From positions 1 through 24,339 of the IMG/VR virus record IMGVR_UViG_3300033146_003317: 24,339 bases of DNA. One strand, given 5' to 3'. The number at the start of each line of letters is the position of its first letter. Position 1 is the first letter of the stretch. A program made the translations under genes and the position numbers. The DNA is from a virus. Shown in pieces: positions 1 through 7,046 of the stretch. The notes below the pieces were generated by a model. The model was not told where the DNA came from, made no database searches, and saw nothing but the letters and a program-made list of their open reading frames with translations.

Positions 1-1717
1 GCTCGGATTCAGGAACATTAGCAAACTCCAATTGTCCAACTTGTAGGTACCTTGAGGTTCCCTTGAAATACCTATCATTCAAATAACTTATAAGATATGC
101 TAGGTCGCTAGTTAAATTAGTAGAAGCAAATTGAATAATGTGAGGGCTGGGGGAGGAGCGGGGGCGGGGGGAGAGTGTAATTTGCGGGACCGCGACTGGC
201 AGCGGTTCCGCCGAGGAAGCTTCATTTGCTTCATTTAAAGCATTAATAGCAACTTGTTCTCTAGCATCTAGGGCTTGTTTGGCTACGTTTATAGCCTCAT
301 GTACGAAGGTCGGTTGAAAAGGGTCCCCTGAATCAACGCTAAGAGCATACGCTCGGATGCCTAGAGGCGCGTTAACTGAAGAATCATCGTCTGGAATCGT
401 TGCAGCCCATGCAAGCCAATCAACCGCATAATCCCAAGCTTTACCTTGCACTTGTGATTTATATGCATCGCTAACGGCGTAGAAGTACTTTTGCTCTAAT
501 ACAGTATCTAATTGAGATGTAGTTAATTGAGTTTGAGCAATACCATTATTATCCTTAAATACTAAAATGTAATAAGGGGCCGTATTCATAGGTACAGGAG
601 AACCGTTATTAGAGGGCATAACTAAAGGGCTACCATCAGTTCTCGTACCATCATTAATAAGAACCTCCTCTGTGTACTCGTTAGCAGCTAAAACAGCATT
701 AGATGCTGTCTGGGGGTCAACATGGGTTTGGTTAACAGCCGTACCTTGGTTAGGAGCGCCTGTACCTTGATTAGGAGAAGTGGTTCCAATGGCTGCAGAA
801 CCTTGGTTAGGGTCTTCATTGGTTTCAATTGCATAACTAGGAACCAGCCCAAACGGAGCGAAGAACTCCTTTAAGGCGTCAAGAAGTATTAGGCTGCCTT
901 TCTGGTCAGCATTAAAAATACTGGTTCGGTCAGGATAACTCAACGACTCCATAGTTTCCAGTGTAGGCAAAAATCTGGTATATTCGTTTTTAATACCTTT
1001 AGCTAGCAATCCCCTTCTCAAATCTGCATGTATAATTTGAAACTGGTCGTCGGTCCATTTAGAATAACCCGTATAATTATCATGAGCGGCTAACAATTGC
1101 ATAATAACATCTTGTAAAATATCACCAGCCTCTCTGACGCCACCGTAACTATCCGCTAGAGGAAACGTAAATAAACGCTCTTCAGATACGAAACTTGGGT
1201 CTGTATAATAAAGCTCCCACATATTAACAAGAGTTAGCGTTATTATTTTATCCCCTTTATCGGATATCTGATAAGCCATATCCAACAACCTAAACTTATG
1301 GATATGAGATAGGGCGCCTTCGGCAGCGTCCGTGAAAGGGACCGAAGAATCAAGCCCTATATTTGGAACTGATTGATACCCCCATCTAACATAAAAATCA
1401 GCCACCTCTTGGACATTCGCCGTAAGCTCCTCGATAGTGTAATTTCTTTCCTTGGTTACCCAAGAACGTGGGGACAAGGCAGCATACCATGAAAATAACT
1501 TGTCCTCGAGAGCAACTCCAGGATTAATCATTACAATCTTTCCTAGTCCCTTCCTATCTTGGTCGAAGCCGAACTCCCAGCTTACAAAAGTATTCTTTAA
1601 ATCTAGAGGGTCTTGGTACGTTGAAAAGTTACCACTACCCATATCTAACTCATCTTTATTAAAAGAGACGAATAAATTGGGGGGGGATGTCCCCCTATAG
1701 CCAGGATAACTTTTCAT
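1..1717 (-). CDS. Large virion/baseplate protein of unknown identity, C-terminus beyond the left edge
   Basis: The frame is open from an ATG at 1717 to the left edge, giving at least 572 residues with no stop, so the gene is partial at its 3' end. The protein begins MKSYPGYRGTSPP. It has a globular N-terminal half with beta-rich stretches (for example DKGDKIITLTLVNMWELY near residue 150). A low-complexity patch follows at roughly residues 300-340 with three degenerate PNQGT repeats, and a Pro/Arg/Ser-rich patch lies near residue 530. The start lies 4 bases after the stop of the gp53-like gene, so it is probably in the same late operon. No Shine-Dalgarno sequence precedes it. Its place after gp53 matches T4 gene 5, and a hub or wedge component is possible, but I see no lysozyme motif and do not recognise the family. 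Confidence 0.75.
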   Translation of the reverse strand, partial: MKSYPGYRGTSPPNLFVSFNKDELDMGSGNFSTYQDPLDLKNTFVSWEFGFDQDRKGLGKIVMINPGVALEDKLFSWYAALSPRSWVTKERNYTIEELTANVQEVADFYVRWGYQSVPNIGLDSSVPFTDAAEGALSHIHKFRLLDMAYQISDKGDKIITLTLVNMWELYYTDPSFVSEERLFTFPLADSYGGVREAGDILQDVIMQLLAAHDNYTGYSKWTDDQFQIIHADLRRGLLAKGIKNEYTRFLPTLETMESLSYPDRTSIFNADQKGSLILLDALKEFFAPFGLVPSYAIETNEDPNQGSAAIGTTSPNQGTGAPNQGTAVNQTHVDPQTASNAVLAANEYTEEVLINDGTRTDGSPLVMPSNNGSPVPMNTAPYYILVFKDNNGIAQTQLTTSQLDTVLEQKYFYAVSDAYKSQVQGKAWDYAVDWLAWAATIPDDDSSVNAPLGIRAYALSVDSGDPFQPTFVHEAINVAKQALDAREQVAINALNEANEASSAEPLPVAVPQITLSPRPRSSPSPHIIQFASTNLTSDLAYLISYLNDRYFKGTSRYLQVGQLEFANVPESE

Positions 1718-1721
1718 TATT

Positions 1722-2024
1722 CTATGTTATAGGAATTTTTATCTGCTTCCCTGCAGGTAATTCTGTATTAGGGTCAATTATACTATTTGCAGTACATATT
1801 AACCACCACAAATCAACAGACCCATACGCAGCGAAAGCGATGATATCGGGACGGAACTCCATACTAACAGGGATTATAGCTATATTATACGAGGTGGTCC
1901 CTAAACCTTCAACCAAGAACTCTTTCCACTGCTTAGAGCTAACTAAGTTCTTAAAAGGGAGACTGCGGTGCGTTGTATCCAAAGCATCGTAAGTGTTAAA
2001 CCGAGAGGGGCGGAGAGAGGGCAT
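1722..2024 (-). CDS. 53: Baseplate wedge protein, gp53-like with a LysM-like C-terminal domain
   Basis: This 100-residue protein has an N-terminal half resembling phage wedge proteins (PSRFNTYDALDTTHRSLPFK). Its C-terminal 40 residues carry the LysM-like pattern of the gp53 family: a YGSVDLWWLI stretch, then N-x-I-x-DP, then L-x-AGKQIKIP. In T4, gp53 is a wedge component that joins wedges into the hexameric baseplate around the hub, and its family is known for a LysM fold. Location supports this, because it directly follows the tube-cap-like gene with only 2 bases between (stop TAA, then ATG). The T4 protein is longer (about 196 residues), so this is a reduced version. No Shine-Dalgarno site is visible; the start follows an AATTAATT stretch. 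Confidence 0.7.
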   Translation of the reverse strand: MPSLRPSRFNTYDALDTTHRSLPFKNLVSSKQWKEFLVEGLGTTSYNIAIIPVSMEFRPDIIAFAAYGSVDLWWLICTANSIIDPNTELPAGKQIKIPIT

Positions 2025-2026
2025 AA

Positions 2027-3433
2027 TTAATTAGGGTTCCTTTTGCCTGCGCTACGGTCAGAGTTAATAGAGTCATTTTGAAAGTTAAGCTCTATGATGC
2101 TGGCTGCGTTTTTAACATTCTCCTTTATATTACCGTGATGACTCCCATGAGTTTGCCTGAACTCCTCCATAACAAGACTAAATTTTACCTGCCTAGGAAG
2201 CAATGTCCTTACCTCGTACCCAGACTGGGTAGAGTAGTCAATATTCATAGAGGTTATAATAAAGGGGGCTTCGTTAAACGCGGTACCGTGCCTAAAACGT
2301 ACTAGAGGAGGGCCTACCATCATATTCCCATAATTTAAGTCATCTCCGACGACTGAGGCCCTTAAAGTATCAATAACAAACTGAGTGTAGTACGTGGCAA
2401 CTGCGTCTGGAGTATCGTTACTCGCACCCGTACCGGGTAGGGACCACGAATTAACTAACCTTTGTATAAATGTGTCAGGGCCCTGTTTAATCACTTCCAT
2501 TCCATCTTTATCAGTCACCATATTTCTATTCTGCTCATAAAATCTAGGACCTGTTTTACTAGGGTTAAGCATGCTTACAGTACTGCTATTAGTATTAATA
2601 TTAAGGCTACCAAAAAACTTACTAATGGTTTCTGCCGTAAATGCACGCCAAGCATTTAAATTAGTTTTTTTTGGAGTATCGTTTAAACCGCCTAGAGACC
2701 ACCAGGGCTTTTTCGCTACTTCAGTGGAAAACCCAGCAGGAAGAGCGCCCATCATAGAGAAGAAAGCCTCAACGTGAGGTAGAGTATAAGTAAAAGAAAG
2801 ATTAACTTTTCTCGCGTCTGCTCCTACAAAAAGACGGACGGGTTCGTTCCTTCCAACGACGTGCTTACTTGCATATTTAGGAACCCGCTGTTCTGTGATT
2901 TTAGGGTTCTCAAAAAACACTACTCTACGCCGTCCAATATTAGAGTTAGGGAAGTAGAAATCCAAGTAAGAACGCTCTTCTAGAACCGCATTAACTCTAG
3001 CGGTATTTTCTTTAATAACGCCTCCCCACTCCTCTTGAGCCCCATGAAGACCAAGGCGCTCCTCCCTATATAAGCCAACCTCGTCAGGGGCTCCATCGTT
3101 AATAGTCTTGCCTACCCCTAGAGAGGCGCGGTTAACATTAGTAGGGATTGGTATAAAACCCACAAAGCCGCCGTGGTCATATTCAATATGAGAGGTAGGG
3201 GGAAGCCCTTTAACCCCAACACCTCCAGGATAATAATTCCAGTTAGGATATAACTCATTAACCTCATGAAGACCTTTGGGCAAAGGGTTGAACTGCTGGT
3301 CGGGAGCGCCAAAGGTGGGTATCCACCCCAGCCCCTTGTCCAGTATCTCGTTAATACCTTTAGTAATCCCTGTAAGTATACCTCCCGAATTCCCGAAGGA
3401 ATCCTTCTTTTCCATGATTTCACTTATACCCAT
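2027..3433 (-). CDS. Tail tube cap / baseplate-to-tube protein (gp48 or gp54-like)
   Basis: This 468-residue structural protein has a C-terminal third with the tube-fold pattern of contractile tail initiator and cap proteins: a PPLVRFRHGTAFNEAPFIIT strand pair, an MNIDYSTQSGYEVRTLLPR segment, then FSLVMEEFRQ. This resembles the '...G...PxIIxSxxxxYs...G.P' pattern of tail-tube-like baseplate proteins. The N-terminal half is rich in Pro and Gly and has no motif I recognise. It lies 3 bases downstream of the tape measure gene, as T4 gp48 follows gp29, and just upstream of gp53. It is one of few genes here with a clear ribosome site, GAGGAGG about 7 bases before ATG, formed by the last codons of the tape measure gene. 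In the virion it would sit between hub and tube and nucleate tube polymerisation. Whether it is the gp48 or gp54 counterpart is undecided. Confidence 0.6.
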   Translation of the reverse strand: MGISEIMEKKDSFGNSGGILTGITKGINEILDKGLGWIPTFGAPDQQFNPLPKGLHEVNELYPNWNYYPGGVGVKGLPPTSHIEYDHGGFVGFIPIPTNVNRASLGVGKTINDGAPDEVGLYREERLGLHGAQEEWGGVIKENTARVNAVLEERSYLDFYFPNSNIGRRRVVFFENPKITEQRVPKYASKHVVGRNEPVRLFVGADARKVNLSFTYTLPHVEAFFSMMGALPAGFSTEVAKKPWWSLGGLNDTPKKTNLNAWRAFTAETISKFFGSLNINTNSSTVSMLNPSKTGPRFYEQNRNMVTDKDGMEVIKQGPDTFIQRLVNSWSLPGTGASNDTPDAVATYYTQFVIDTLRASVVGDDLNYGNMMVGPPLVRFRHGTAFNEAPFIITSMNIDYSTQSGYEVRTLLPRQVKFSLVMEEFRQTHGSHHGNIKENVKNAASIIELNFQNDSINSDRSAGKRNPN

Positions 3434-3436
3434 AAT

Positions 3437-5620
3437 TTATCCTCCTCGTTGAGTTGATGCTACATCCGCATCTCTATAATAAGCGTGAGTCGTTCTCGGA
3501 GAAAAATCATCACTAGCTATATGCGCTAGAAGTGAATTAGTAAGAAGCATACTTCCTGCTATAGCCCCTAAAACTTTCACTTGTTCTTCTTCGATTTCAA
3601 GAGCAGCGCTTGAATTTCTAACCAAATCTTCATCTTTAGATTTCGTTTCAGCTTCCTTAGACTCTTTTTCAACTTGAATCTCCGCTGCTTTCTCTGCTTC
3701 TTGCCGTTTAACGAAGTCTGTATCAATGGAATCATGAACAACTTTACCAACTTCTCCAACACCCCAAGCGCCGAGGAGACCACCGATAAGAGCAAGCACT
3801 GGAGACGCGACAGGTGCGGCTGGGCCGAAAGCGAGCCCAGCCATGCCGCCAGCATACGCGCCGCCAGCAAACCCTGCGCCTTCAGACACTCCTACGGTAA
3901 CTGCTCTAGATACATCTCGGTTCTCGGCAAGCTCAAGCGCGCCTCCTACAAGAAAACTTGCTGGTCCAGCGACCTTAGCGACCTTACCCATCACACTCGC
4001 CGTCTTACCCAACCCCTTTAAAGCCTTAGAGGTAGTCTTAGTACTGGGGGCTTTTGGGTCGAGGTGCGTGGGGAACCCCGCTTGGGCCTTGGGGACGGGC
4101 TTAGGGTTAATCTGAGGCGTGGGGAACCCCGCTGGCCTCGGCGCGGGGGTAGGAGTTGGTATCTTTCTAAACTTTCCTCCTTTTGAGAATGCCTTTTTTA
4201 ATACTTGACCACCCTTCACGAGGGCTCCGCCAGCTACTAGCTTTGCAATAACATCGCCTATACCTCCAAGACCTAGCTTGTCCGCTGACTGCAACGCCGA
4301 TTCTACTGCAGCGGCGTCCCCCATCGCAGTAGCTAATTCAGAAGTCGCGCCCTTTAAGTCATAAAAGGAAGTTCTTAATAAATCCGAAACTTCAGCAAGA
4401 CCTGCCTGAACAGTGTTTAGACCTGCTGTTTCAATGGCCCAGTTTTTCATAGCGTTGGAGGCGGCTATAGAGTTTTGAGTTATGCCCGTAGAAAGTTCTT
4501 CATCGGTTTTTATAGGAATTTTCCCTCCCTTCATTGCCGCTATAAGACCTGAAATACTACCAGCCTCGTTCATTGCGACATTAGCCGTCTGAATATCTGC
4601 AAGAGTAATACCAAACTTTCCAAAACGATGCTCGATAAACTGGGCACCTTGCCTTACCGTCATTCCAGCGATTTGCTTAGAAGCCCTTGATAAAGCGGCG
4701 ATAAAGTTCGCAGTATGCCTCCTGGGGTCGTCTCTGATTCCCTCAGAGTTAAAGGTTCCTCCAAACATACCCCCTAAAATATCTAGGTCAAGGAGACCCT
4801 TAACTGTTGTAGGCGCAGCTTTAGCAATCAATGCATTCATGCCGCCACCTGGAATGAGAGCGTCTAAACCTCCCACAATTTTTTGAAACTCTGTTGCTAT
4901 ACCACCCCCAAAGATAACTTGTTGGGCCTTAGTATTAGCTTCAAATGCGGCAACTGCGGCAAAGATAGAATCACCTAACATCCCGTTTGATAACGCAATA
5001 TTTTGCAAGTCCGTGCCTAGAGACAAGGTCTCATCCATAGACTTACCTAGAATATTTGTATTGGCGGCTAGGAATTTAGTGTTAGTCGCTGTCGATGTAC
5101 CTAAACCTGCAGAGCGTGCCAAGAAATTTTGAGTGTTCTTACCAAGACCTTTAACGTTTGCTCGCATAGCACTATCAAGCATAGCACCTTGCTGCAGAAT
5201 ATCGAAACCAAAGTGACCGAACTTTTCGGCTAGATTGTCCCCATTCATCAAGAAGGATTGGTTTGTAGCCGCAACCCCTCTAGCCATAGTATCCCCGTAC
5301 GCGAGCATATTAGAAGCGTTCTGAGCTAGTAGCTGGCGAGTCGCTCCAAGGACACCTTTAGCGACCCCGACAACCTTGTTTAGTGACCCTTTTTGGCCTG
5401 CACTTCCACTACCTCCTCCACCTCCACCATCATCATCTTCCCTGATAGCCTTCTCAAGAGGCTTTACAGCGTGAGAGAATTCTGCCCCTATAAGCTTTAC
5501 AGTTTTAGCGTCTAGAGATAAAGATGCGCCTTTAAAACCACCTTCAATGGCTTTATTTATACCTTTAGCGAGGTCTGAGTTTAAACCTTCAAAAAAGCTA
5601 TGGTCTTCGGGTGTAGGCAT
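3437..5620 (-). CDS. Tail tape measure protein (gp29-like)
   Basis: The 727-residue product has tape-measure composition: long Ala/Gly-rich helical stretches throughout, a poly-Gly hinge at about 65-73, and a Pro-rich hinge at about 490-530 with a twice-repeated AGFPT motif. A glycine-zipper hydrophobic block follows at roughly 550-635 (GAGFAGGAYAGGMAGLAFGP), then a charged coiled-coil Lys/Glu segment. Such proteins set tail length, sit inside the tube and leave first during DNA injection; the hydrophobic block may insert into the host inner membrane. T4 gp29 is 590 residues. At about 1.5 angstrom per residue, the general rule for tape measures, the tail would be near 100 nm. Its ATG lies 2 bases after the upstream stop, without a Shine-Dalgarno site. 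Confidence 0.75.
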   Translation of the reverse strand: MPTPEDHSFFEGLNSDLAKGINKAIEGGFKGASLSLDAKTVKLIGAEFSHAVKPLEKAIREDDDGGGGGGSGSAGQKGSLNKVVGVAKGVLGATRQLLAQNASNMLAYGDTMARGVAATNQSFLMNGDNLAEKFGHFGFDILQQGAMLDSAMRANVKGLGKNTQNFLARSAGLGTSTATNTKFLAANTNILGKSMDETLSLGTDLQNIALSNGMLGDSIFAAVAAFEANTKAQQVIFGGGIATEFQKIVGGLDALIPGGGMNALIAKAAPTTVKGLLDLDILGGMFGGTFNSEGIRDDPRRHTANFIAALSRASKQIAGMTVRQGAQFIEHRFGKFGITLADIQTANVAMNEAGSISGLIAAMKGGKIPIKTDEELSTGITQNSIAASNAMKNWAIETAGLNTVQAGLAEVSDLLRTSFYDLKGATSELATAMGDAAAVESALQSADKLGLGGIGDVIAKLVAGGALVKGGQVLKKAFSKGGKFRKIPTPTPAPRPAGFPTPQINPKPVPKAQAGFPTHLDPKAPSTKTTSKALKGLGKTASVMGKVAKVAGPASFLVGGALELAENRDVSRAVTVGVSEGAGFAGGAYAGGMAGLAFGPAAPVASPVLALIGGLLGAWGVGEVGKVVHDSIDTDFVKRQEAEKAAEIQVEKESKEAETKSKDEDLVRNSSAALEIEEEQVKVLGAIAGSMLLTNSLLAHIASDDFSPRTTHAYYRDADVASTQRGG

Positions 5621-5622
5621 AA

Positions 5623-6114
5623 TTACTGTTGTCCATCAAGAGATTCCTCAAGATAACTTCTATAAGTATCTAGGTTCACCTGCTTCAGAGACCTTAACTT
5701 GCTCCCACGAACATCGTACTTTCTAAATATAGTATCTTCTGTACTCGCGGGCAGGTCTAGGTGACTTTTAATATCCAGATACGAAAACTCTACACCTGGG
5801 TTCTCTGCAAACACCTCGTTAAGTTTCTCTATTACCCTTAACCTTCTCCTAGAGGGTAAGTAGTTAAGATTAAACCCGTAAATGTAGGACTTACCATTTC
5901 CAGCCCTCCAAACTTTTCTACCTCGCCTAGTAGCAAGTAACAACAACGGTCTTATATCAATGTTATGGCTTTTTTTAAGATTCCTTGGACCCCAGCTAGT
6001 GTACTGGAAAGTGTATAGCTGCCCCTTATAACGTGCCATATTCTTTATAGACACCATAGTCTTTCCAGGGGTATTCTTACGGAAAGTTAAACTTGCTTGG
6101 ATTTTTTTCTTCAT
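5623..6114 (-). CDS. Small basic phage protein upstream of the tape measure gene, function unknown
   Basis: I place the start at the ATG at 6114 (MKKKIQASLTFRK), giving 163 residues; a GTG three codons upstream (6123) is also possible. The protein is strongly basic. Its central motif, IRPLLLL followed by IYGFNLNYLPSRRRLRVI, resembles the 'GxNxxYLpxxxR' pattern of small proteins common in T4-type phages, whose role I cannot name. A second basic YDVRGSKLR segment follows. It is immediately upstream of the tape measure gene (2-base gap), so it probably belongs to tail or baseplate assembly, in the slot near T4 genes 27/28. The start region is shared with the divergent gene at 6157. Confidence 0.7.
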   Translation of the reverse strand: MKKKIQASLTFRKNTPGKTMVSIKNMARYKGQLYTFQYTSWGPRNLKKSHNIDIRPLLLLATRRGRKVWRAGNGKSYIYGFNLNYLPSRRRLRVIEKLNEVFAENPGVEFSYLDIKSHLDLPASTEDTIFRKYDVRGSKLRSLKQVNLDTYRSYLEESLDGQQ

Positions 6115-6156
6115 TATCGACACGCGCTCGACTTTAATCTTATATATAATTTAAAA
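6115..6156. promoter_or_regulatory. Divergent start region with TATA-like element
   Basis: The 42 bases between divergent starts contain CTTATATATAATTTAAAA running into the plus-strand ATG at 6157. TATAAT is followed by six bases and then ATG. If this hexamer is a -10 element, transcription would begin almost at the start codon, giving a leaderless or nearly leaderless message. No Shine-Dalgarno site is present for either gene, and no convincing -35 element is visible. Confidence 0.4.
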
Positions 6157-6465
6157 ATGCTAGAACAAAACTTAGATGATAAAACTGAACTCTCAGAATT
6201 CCTAGAACAAGTAAACTATGCCTTATCCTTAGAGTTCAAAGAACGCTGGAGACATAGATTCTCTGAAAGCTTCATAACAATCTTCCAGGAATGTATACTT
6301 AAATCCTTTCAGACGCAGAAGGCTATAAAGCTTTCAGGGTTAATGTCACAGTTCATTAAGAAACACAAGTATGATGAATCCTTAGTTAAGGACTTCCTAT
6401 CTTGTATAGATATAACTCTTTACTATCCTCTAATATATAGAGATAGAACTAAGAAAACTTCCTAG
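6157..6465 (+). CDS. Small helical protein, function unknown
   Basis: The start is taken at the ATG at 6157 (MLEQNLDDKTELSEFLEQ), giving 102 residues. An in-frame ATG at 6097 would lie inside the divergent gene and place the TATA-like element within coding sequence. The sequence is almost entirely helix-forming, with charged N- and C-terminal ends and no Cys pairs, membrane segment or catalytic motif. It is an isolated plus-strand gene between minus-strand tail genes, has its own putative promoter and is followed by a rho-independent terminator, so it is probably expressed alone, perhaps early. Small regulators such as the T4 late-transcription co-activator gp33 have similar size and helicity, but I see no sequence support for that. 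Confidence 0.65.
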   Translation: MLEQNLDDKTELSEFLEQVNYALSLEFKERWRHRFSESFITIFQECILKSFQTQKAIKLSGLMSQFIKKHKYDESLVKDFLSCIDITLYYPLIYRDRTKKTS

Positions 6466-6479
6466 GAGGATTTATGCCC

Positions 6480-6524
6480 TTAGGTCTTAGGCTTAGTGCC
6501 CAGCCTCACCTTTTTTGTCCACAT
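6480..6524 (-). CDS. Possible 14-residue ORF duplicating the nuclease C-terminus
   Basis: ATG at 6524 is preceded by AAGGAG at 8-base spacing, one of the best ribosome sites in the window. It opens a 14-codon frame encoding MWTKKVRLGTKPKT. The last ten residues are identical to the end of the nuclease encoded at 7047-7859. The coding bases are the reverse strand of the terminator hairpin at 6482-6516. It may be a remnant 3' end left by a duplication or cassette insertion rather than a functional gene; a translated micropeptide cannot be excluded. Confidence 0.25.
   Translation of the reverse strand: MWTKKVRLGTKPKT
6482..6512. repeat. 31-bp hairpin direct repeat, copy 1 (partner at 7049-7079)
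   Basis: The sequence beginning AGGTCTTAGGCTTAG and ending CAGCCTCACCTT matches 7049-7079 at 30 of 31 positions; the only difference is G at 6498 versus T at 7065. The copies flank a 536-bp segment holding the cupin gene and the 43-residue membrane ORF. Copy 1 acts as a plus-strand terminator because a T tract follows it. Confidence 0.8.
6482..6516 (+). terminator. Rho-independent terminator after the 6157-6465 gene
   Basis: A hairpin with inner stem AGGCT (6489-6493) / AGCCT (6502-6506) and outer stem AGGT (6482-6485) / ACCT (6508-6511) is followed by six T residues (6511-6516). It lies 16 bases after the stop of the plus-strand gene. The same hairpin sequence recurs at 7049-7079 without the T tract. 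Confidence 0.65.
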
Positions 6525-6528
6525 TTAC

Positions 6529-6660
6529 TTATCTCCTTATTTTATTATAGAGCCATCTCAGGCATTCTCTAACTGATTCTCCTTCTCCTTGAAGTGCTGC
6601 TATTCCTAGCATCGCTACAGGGATTGCTATTAACGCCACCAAGATACTGCTTACATCCAT
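6529..6660 (-). CDS. 43-residue putative single-pass membrane microprotein
   Basis: The frame from ATG at 6660 encodes MDVSSILVALIAIPVAMLGI, then a polar tail AALQGEGESVRECLRWLYNK ending in IRR. Residues about 5-23 form one hydrophobic helix with very few charges before it, and the tail is amphipathic and basic. It begins 12 bases after the cupin stop codon on the same strand, so it is likely co-transcribed with the cupin gene. No ribosome site is visible. Small membrane proteins of this kind in phages can be lysis or superinfection factors, but nothing here identifies the role. The hydrophobic run with a matching polar tail in a 132-base frame argues for a real gene. Confidence 0.45.
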   Translation of the reverse strand: MDVSSILVALIAIPVAMLGIAALQGEGESVRECLRWLYNKIRR

Positions 6661-6672
6661 TTGACTTTTTGG

Positions 6673-7011
6673 TTACTCTGAGTCTCCTGTTCTATCGTAG
6701 TCATCTTGGCATATTACCACATCGTCTATCTCAGGCGTAGATACTTCTAACACGACTGTATTAGTATATGCCACCAATCTATGTACCTCTTCTGGGTAGA
6801 TGGTGTATTCTTCTCCTATCGTCATCAAGATACTCTTTCCATTCTTTACTAGGTCACAAGTGCCACTCTCTAGTACCATTGTTTCCATCTTCTTCTTATG
6901 GTATTGAAGTGAGAGTCTTTCATTCTTATCTATATAGAGTTTCTTTAGGCAATATTTATCATTGACCACTAGCCACTCCTCTCTTCCCCAAGGTTTTTTC
7001 ACGGTATGCAT
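6673..7011 (-). CDS. Cupin protein, mannose-6-phosphate isomerase type II-like
   Basis: This 112-residue single-domain cupin starts with KPWGREEW, the usual N-terminal signature of the isomerase domain found at the C-terminus of ManC/AlgA. Cupin motif 1 is RLSLQYHKKKMETMVLESG (about 32-50), with Gln36, His38 and Glu43 as likely metal ligands. Motif 2 is YPEEVHRLVAY with His77. The C-terminus VLEVSTPEIDDVVICQDDYDR matches the family ending. Such enzymes interconvert mannose-6-phosphate and fructose-6-phosphate; stand-alone phage copies may instead act in sugar modification. It has a good ribosome site (GGAG, 8 bases before ATG). With the downstream microprotein gene it forms a cassette between the two 31-bp repeats. 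A link to the glycosyltransferase at 17317 is possible but inferred. Confidence 0.75.
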   Translation of the reverse strand: MHTVKKPWGREEWLVVNDKYCLKKLYIDKNERLSLQYHKKKMETMVLESGTCDLVKNGKSILMTIGEEYTIYPEEVHRLVAYTNTVVLEVSTPEIDDVVICQDDYDRTGDSE

Positions 7012-7046
7012 ATTAATTACTCCAGAACTCTAAAGTGTATGTGTCA

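Noticed and set aside
4060-4135. Repeated CGTGGGGAACCCCGCT block in the tape measure gene
   Set aside because: The repeat encodes the duplicated AGFPT hinge in a Pro-rich linker; it is best explained by protein-level repetition.
6097-6156. 20-residue N-terminal extension of the 6157 gene
   Set aside because: It would put the TATA-like element inside coding sequence and overlap the divergent gene; ATG 6157 is the better start.
6474-6572. 32-codon plus-strand frame (MPLGLRLSAQ...) with AGGAGG four bases before ATG
   Set aside because: Its first codons lie within the terminator hairpin and the T tract, the spacing is short, and the product has no recognisable feature; antisense coding through the repeat explains the frame.
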